64,000 nucleotides of DNA. Origin: Parvibaculum sp039680535 (GTDB taxonomy: Bacteria > Pseudomonadota > Alphaproteobacteria > Parvibaculales > Parvibaculaceae). Under the pieces are notes generated by a model that saw only the letters and a program-made list of their open reading frames with translations, did no database searches and was not told where the DNA came from. Every line of letters starts with the position of its first letter. Positions within the stretch are counted from its first letter, which is position 1. This document shows, piece by piece, positions 60,654-64,000 of the stretch. Location of the stretch: assembly GCF_039680535.1 (NCBI RefSeq), contig NZ_JBDKSS010000005.1, forward strand, positions 471,050 to 535,049, given 5' to 3'. Both the position numbers and the translations under genes were made by a program.

Positions 60654-63600
60654 GTGTCAAACAGAAACAATCTTCGCACCCTCAAGGTGCTGAAGTCCGC
60701 GCTGCATTTGGGCGTCAGCTATCTGACCATCGGTATCATGACGGTGCAGCCCCTCTACGCGGCGGGCGCGCTTCCAACCGGCGCCAATGTGGTTGCGGGC
60801 GACGTTTCTGTTTCTTCCACGGCTACCAGCACGGAGGTCACGCAGACCTCCGCGGCGGGCATCGTCAACTGGTCGAGCTTCTCGATCGGCGAAGGCAACA
60901 CTGTCCAGTTCAACAACGGCACTGGCGCGACGCTGAACCGCGTCACCGGCGATACGATCTCTTCGATCGACGGTACGCTTTCGGCGACGGGCAGCGTCTA
61001 CCTCATCAACCAGAATGGCGTCATCGTCGGCAGGAACGGCGTCATCAATGTCGGCGGCGGCTTCGTCGCCTCGACGCTCGATGTGCTGGACGACGATTTC
61101 CTCAATGGCGGCGACACCACCTTTGCCGGTTCGAGCAAGGCTGCCGTCGTCAACTACGGCAAGATCGGCGCGCTGGGCGGGGACGTCGCCCTGATTGCGG
61201 CCAAGGTCGACAATGAAGGCTCCATCGACGCGCAGGCCGGCACGGCGGCCCTCGTCGCGGGTTACGAAGTCCTGATGCGCGACGCGTCCGTCGCCGACGG
61301 CAAGTTCGTGGTCAAGGTCGGCGGAACCGACACCGAGGCGCGCAACTCCGGCGGCATCAAGGCGGCCGATGCGGAACTGCGCGCGGTGGACGGCAACGTC
61401 TATGCGCTGGCCGGCAATACGGGCGGCTATGTCAACGCCACGGGCGTTTCGTCGTCCGACGGCCGCGTCTTCCTGACGGCGGAAGGCGGCACGGTTTCTG
61501 TCGGCGGTACCGTCTCGGCGCAGAAGGCCAATGGCGCCGGCGGCACCATCGTCGCCACCGGCAATGCGGTCGAAGTCGGCGCCACGGCGAAGCTCAAGGC
61601 TGATGGCGCCACGGGCGGCACGATCCTTCTCGGCGGCGACCAGTACGGTAGCCAGGATGCCTCGCGCAAGCTTGTCGATTTCGACGTGGCAAATGCCTCG
61701 ACGACCGTCGTTTACGATGGCGCCGAAATCTCCGCGAACGGCACGAACGGCAATGGCGGCAATGTCGTCCTCTGGTCGAACGACTACACCTATCTCGGCT
61801 CCAGCGCGGTCTCGGCGACGGGAGCAGGTGCGGGCAATGGCGGTTTCGCCGAAGTCTCCAGCAAGGGCGTGCTCGATTTCCAGGGCTTTGTGAATCTGGG
61901 CGCTGCAAACGGCACCGCGGGCACGCTGCTGCTCGATCCCTATAGCCTGACGATCAGCGCGAGCGCGAACAATAGCGTGAACGGTGTGCCGAGCGGTCCG
62001 ACCTATACGTCAAACGGCGGCAGCTCGGTCCTGAATGTCACGACGCTGACCAATCAGCTCGCAAACAGCGATGTCACCGTTCAGACAGGTGGCGGAAGCC
62101 CCGGTGCGGGCAATCTGACCGTCGCAACGGCGATCAACTGGAGCAGCAACAGCTCGCTGACGCTCAATGCGCATAACGACATCACGGTCAACTCGGCGAT
62201 AGGCTGGACCGGCAATGGCTCGCTGTCGATGAATGCGGGCAACGACATCACGGTCAACTCGGCGATAGGCTGGACCGGCAGCGGCTCACTGTCGCTGGAT
62301 GCAAACGACGACATCGCGATCAATTCGGGGCTCACCTGGACCGGCAATGGCTCGGTGACACTCGACGCGCATCACAATCTCGCGATCGACGGTGCGATCG
62401 CGAATACGACGTCGGGATTGGCAGGCCTCAACCTGAAGGCCGACGACTCCATCACGCAGACTGCGGCCATTCAGGTCGCCAATCTCAACATTCAGGATCA
62501 CACCAACGGTGGTGCGCCGTCCGTCGCGCTCACCAATGCGGGGAATGCCGTCACGACGCTGACGGGCGGCGCCAACGGCAACCATCGTCTCGGAGACTTC
62601 AGCTTCACCAACAGCAAGTCACTGACGATCGGCAGCGCCGGCTTACATTCCATCGGCACCGTCACGGTGGTTGCGAGTGGCGCGGGGAGCAACATCACGC
62701 TGGCTTCCGGCGCGCAAGGCGGAATCGATACCTCCGCCAACACGACGCTCACGGTCGCAGCGGGTGGAAATTTCATCAACAACGCAGGTTCGAGCGCGCT
62801 GGATACGGGCTTTCTGGGACGCTGGCTTGTCTATGCCGGCAGCTCCGTGGGCAATACCTATGGCGACCTGGACAGCGGCCATCAGGCGATCTGGGGCAAG
62901 AGCTACGGGCAGCCGCTCGGCGCCGGCTCTGGCGGCAATCGCTACGTCTTCGCGGACGACAGCGGCACGCTCTCGGTGACGCTCGATCCTCTCAGCAAGG
63001 TTTACGGCACGACCTACACGTTCAGCAGCGGCGATATTGCGTCCGCGAGCCTGAACACGAGCCATGTGGCAGTGGCCAACGCCTATCAGGCGACCACGGG
63101 CTCGACGACGAATCTCACATCCGGCCAGATCGCGACCATCGCGCTCTCGTCCACGGGCGCGGCGGCGACGGCGAATGTGGGAAGCTATAACGTCAATGCG
63201 ACCTACGGCGCTTATTCCACGACGGTCACGAACGGTCTGTCGGTTACCAAGGCGACGCTGACGGTGACGGCGAAGAACCAGTCGAAGACTTACGGCCAGA
63301 CGGTGACTTTCGGCGGGAGCGACTACACGGTTTCGGGCCTCAAGAACTCCGACACGGTGACCAGCGCGACGCTGACCTCGTCGGGCGCGGCGGCCTCGGC
63401 CAACGCGGGTAGCTACGATATCCTCGTCAGCAATGCGGCCGGCACGGGTCTGTCGAACTACAACATCAGCTATGCCAAAGGCACGCTGACGGTAAACAAG
63501 GCGACGCTGACGGTGACGACGCAGGACGCGTCCAAGACCTATGGCGACGCCAATCCCACCCTCACAGCCACTTACTCGGGCTTCGTCAACGGTGACACCA

Positions 63601-64000
63601 AGTCCGTCATCAATACGCTGGCGACGGTGACGACGACGGCCAACGCGCAGACGGGCGTTGGCACCTATGCCATCACGGCCAGCGGTGCGTCGGACAACAA
63701 CTATACCTTCACCTATGCGAACACCGGCCTGTTGACGATCAACAAGGCGGCGCTGACGGTGACGGCGAAGAACCAGTCGAAGACCTATGGCGACGCGTTC
63801 ACTTTCGACGGCACCGAGTACACGGTTTCCGGTCTCAAGAACTCTGATGCGGTGACCAGCGCGACGCTGACCTCGTCGGGCGCGGCGGCCTCGGCCAACG
63901 CGGGCAGCTATGCCATCTCGGCCAGCAACGCGGCCGGCACGGGCCTGTCGAACTACACCATCAACTATGTTGACGGCACCTTCTCGGTCGGCAAGGCGGC
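60654..64000 (+). CDS. Filamentous-haemagglutinin-like TPS adhesin with MBG repeats, 3' part cut off
   Basis: GTG 60654 (GGGG upstream) opens a frame that runs to the window end, over 1115 residues. The signal peptide is long (residues 1-39, ending LYAAGA). The TPS secretion domain follows, about 40-290: ASAGIVNWSSFSIGEGNTVQ-like sequence, LINQNGVIVGRNG (the NPNG-type motif) and FVASTLDV. Next come beta-helical repeats, including 22-residue units near 495-580, and from about residue 865 MBG-type domains (ASKTYGDANPTLTATYSGF). The protein should be exported by a TpsB/FhaC-type porin, which is not in the window. It is a surface adhesin or biofilm factor by family. Confidence 0.9.
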   Translation, partial: MSNRNNLRTLKVLKSALHLGVSYLTIGIMTVQPLYAAGALPTGANVVAGDVSVSSTATSTEVTQTSAAGIVNWSSFSIGEGNTVQFNNGTGATLNRVTGDTISSIDGTLSATGSVYLINQNGVIVGRNGVINVGGGFVASTLDVLDDDFLNGGDTTFAGSSKAAVVNYGKIGALGGDVALIAAKVDNEGSIDAQAGTAALVAGYEVLMRDASVADGKFVVKVGGTDTEARNSGGIKAADAELRAVDGNVYALAGNTGGYVNATGVSSSDGRVFLTAEGGTVSVGGTVSAQKANGAGGTIVATGNAVEVGATAKLKADGATGGTILLGGDQYGSQDASRKLVDFDVANASTTVVYDGAEISANGTNGNGGNVVLWSNDYTYLGSSAVSATGAGAGNGGFAEVSSKGVLDFQGFVNLGAANGTAGTLLLDPYSLTISASANNSVNGVPSGPTYTSNGGSSVLNVTTLTNQLANSDVTVQTGGGSPGAGNLTVATAINWSSNSSLTLNAHNDITVNSAIGWTGNGSLSMNAGNDITVNSAIGWTGSGSLSLDANDDIAINSGLTWTGNGSVTLDAHHNLAIDGAIANTTSGLAGLNLKADDSITQTAAIQVANLNIQDHTNGGAPSVALTNAGNAVTTLTGGANGNHRLGDFSFTNSKSLTIGSAGLHSIGTVTVVASGAGSNITLASGAQGGIDTSANTTLTVAAGGNFINNAGSSALDTGFLGRWLVYAGSSVGNTYGDLDSGHQAIWGKSYGQPLGAGSGGNRYVFADDSGTLSVTLDPLSKVYGTTYTFSSGDIASASLNTSHVAVANAYQATTGSTTNLTSGQIATIALSSTGAAATANVGSYNVNATYGAYSTTVTNGLSVTKATLTVTAKNQSKTYGQTVTFGGSDYTVSGLKNSDTVTSATLTSSGAAASANAGSYDILVSNAAGTGLSNYNISYAKGTLTVNKATLTVTTQDASKTYGDANPTLTATYSGFVNGDTKSVINTLATVTTTANAQTGVGTYAITASGASDNNYTFTYANTGLLTINKAALTVTAKNQSKTYGDAFTFDGTEYTVSGLKNSDAVTSATLTSSGAAASANAGSYAISASNAAGTGLSNYTINYVDGTFSVGKA
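62131..62394 (+). repeat. Four 66-bp tandem repeats in the adhesin
   Basis: Unit of 22 residues, e.g. AIGWTGNGSLSMNAGNDITV, repeated four times with drift; the two central copies are nearly identical at DNA level. Confidence 0.75.
63249..64000 (+). repeat. 495-bp long repeat of MBG-type domains in the adhesin
   Basis: The block starting at 63249 (KATLTVTAKNQSKTYG) recurs at 63744 with near-identical DNA over roughly 240 bases (shared SGLKNSD and SATLTSSGAAASANAGSY); the intervening MBG domain is divergent. Period 495 bp, 165 residues. The array continues past the window. Confidence 0.75.

Noticed and set aside
62131..64000. Repeats considered as CRISPR or minisatellite
   Set aside because: They are in frame, code for adhesin repeat domains and lack short identical repeats with unique spacers. 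No CRISPR array was seen anywhere in the window.

Overview
The window looks like a chromosomal segment of a high-GC alphaproteobacterium, most likely Hyphomicrobiales or a close relative such as Parvibaculum. The basis is the gene order rplU-rpmA-GNAT-obg-proB-proA-nadD-rsfS-rlmH-gpmI-envC-ctpA-DUF610-rppH, together with a phosphatidylcholine synthase. The genus is a guess, since no rRNA or other taxonomic marker is present.

Layout. (1) 1-13949 is backbone. One long minus-strand run carries ribosome-associated, proline, NAD and cell-envelope genes and ends at a tRNA-Ser(CGA). Two members are odd. The GpmI homologue has lost almost every catalytic and metal-binding residue. The rsfS reading frame has no ATG, GTG or TTG start, but has a CTG behind a strong Shine-Dalgarno and encodes a Lys/Ala/Pro-rich, histone-H1-like tail. 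(2) 13936-55299 is a genomic island of about 41 kb. Its ends are a 14-bp direct repeat that is the 3' end of tRNA-Ser, and a P4-type integrase sits just inside the right end. (3) 55300-64000 is backbone again: a small alpha/beta-hydrolase/regulator operon, a cupin, YghU, MarC and the 5' part of a very large filamentous-haemagglutinin-like adhesin.

The island is a defence island. From the left it holds an AlpA-like/zinc-ribbon/tyrosine-recombinase trio; a structured leader RNA ending in a strong terminator directly before an RtcB RNA ligase; McrBC; a PcfJ-like protein divergent from a WYL regulator across a palindromic operator; a HEPN protein; a DUF2779 nuclease-exonuclease; and a tRNA-Gln(UUG). 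Next is a five-gene minus-strand operon, possibly led by a sixth small gene: AddB-like nuclease, AddA/UvrD-like helicase-nuclease, DUF6361, a two-HKD phospholipase-D-like protein and a large DExx helicase. It is divergent from a BrxR/CapW-type WYL regulator. An IS3-family insertion and a frameshifted Phd antitoxin separate this from a second four-gene operon: PLD-SNF2 helicase, Eco57I-type N6-methyltransferase, a DUF6615 likely PD-(D/E)XK nuclease, and a RecF/SMC-like ATPase. A hipBA toxin-antitoxin pair with three regularly spaced operators and the integrase close the island.

How the genes may work together (inference). The right-hand cassette has the parts of a methylation-guarded restriction system. 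The AddAB/DUF6361/PLD/helicase operon has no methyltransferase and looks like a WYL-controlled DNA-degrading system for which I know no name. RtcB, the leader RNA and the island tRNA-Gln suggest an RNA-repair theme, possibly countering anticodon nucleases. The AddAB-DUF6361-PLD-helicase operon is the best candidate for an undescribed system.
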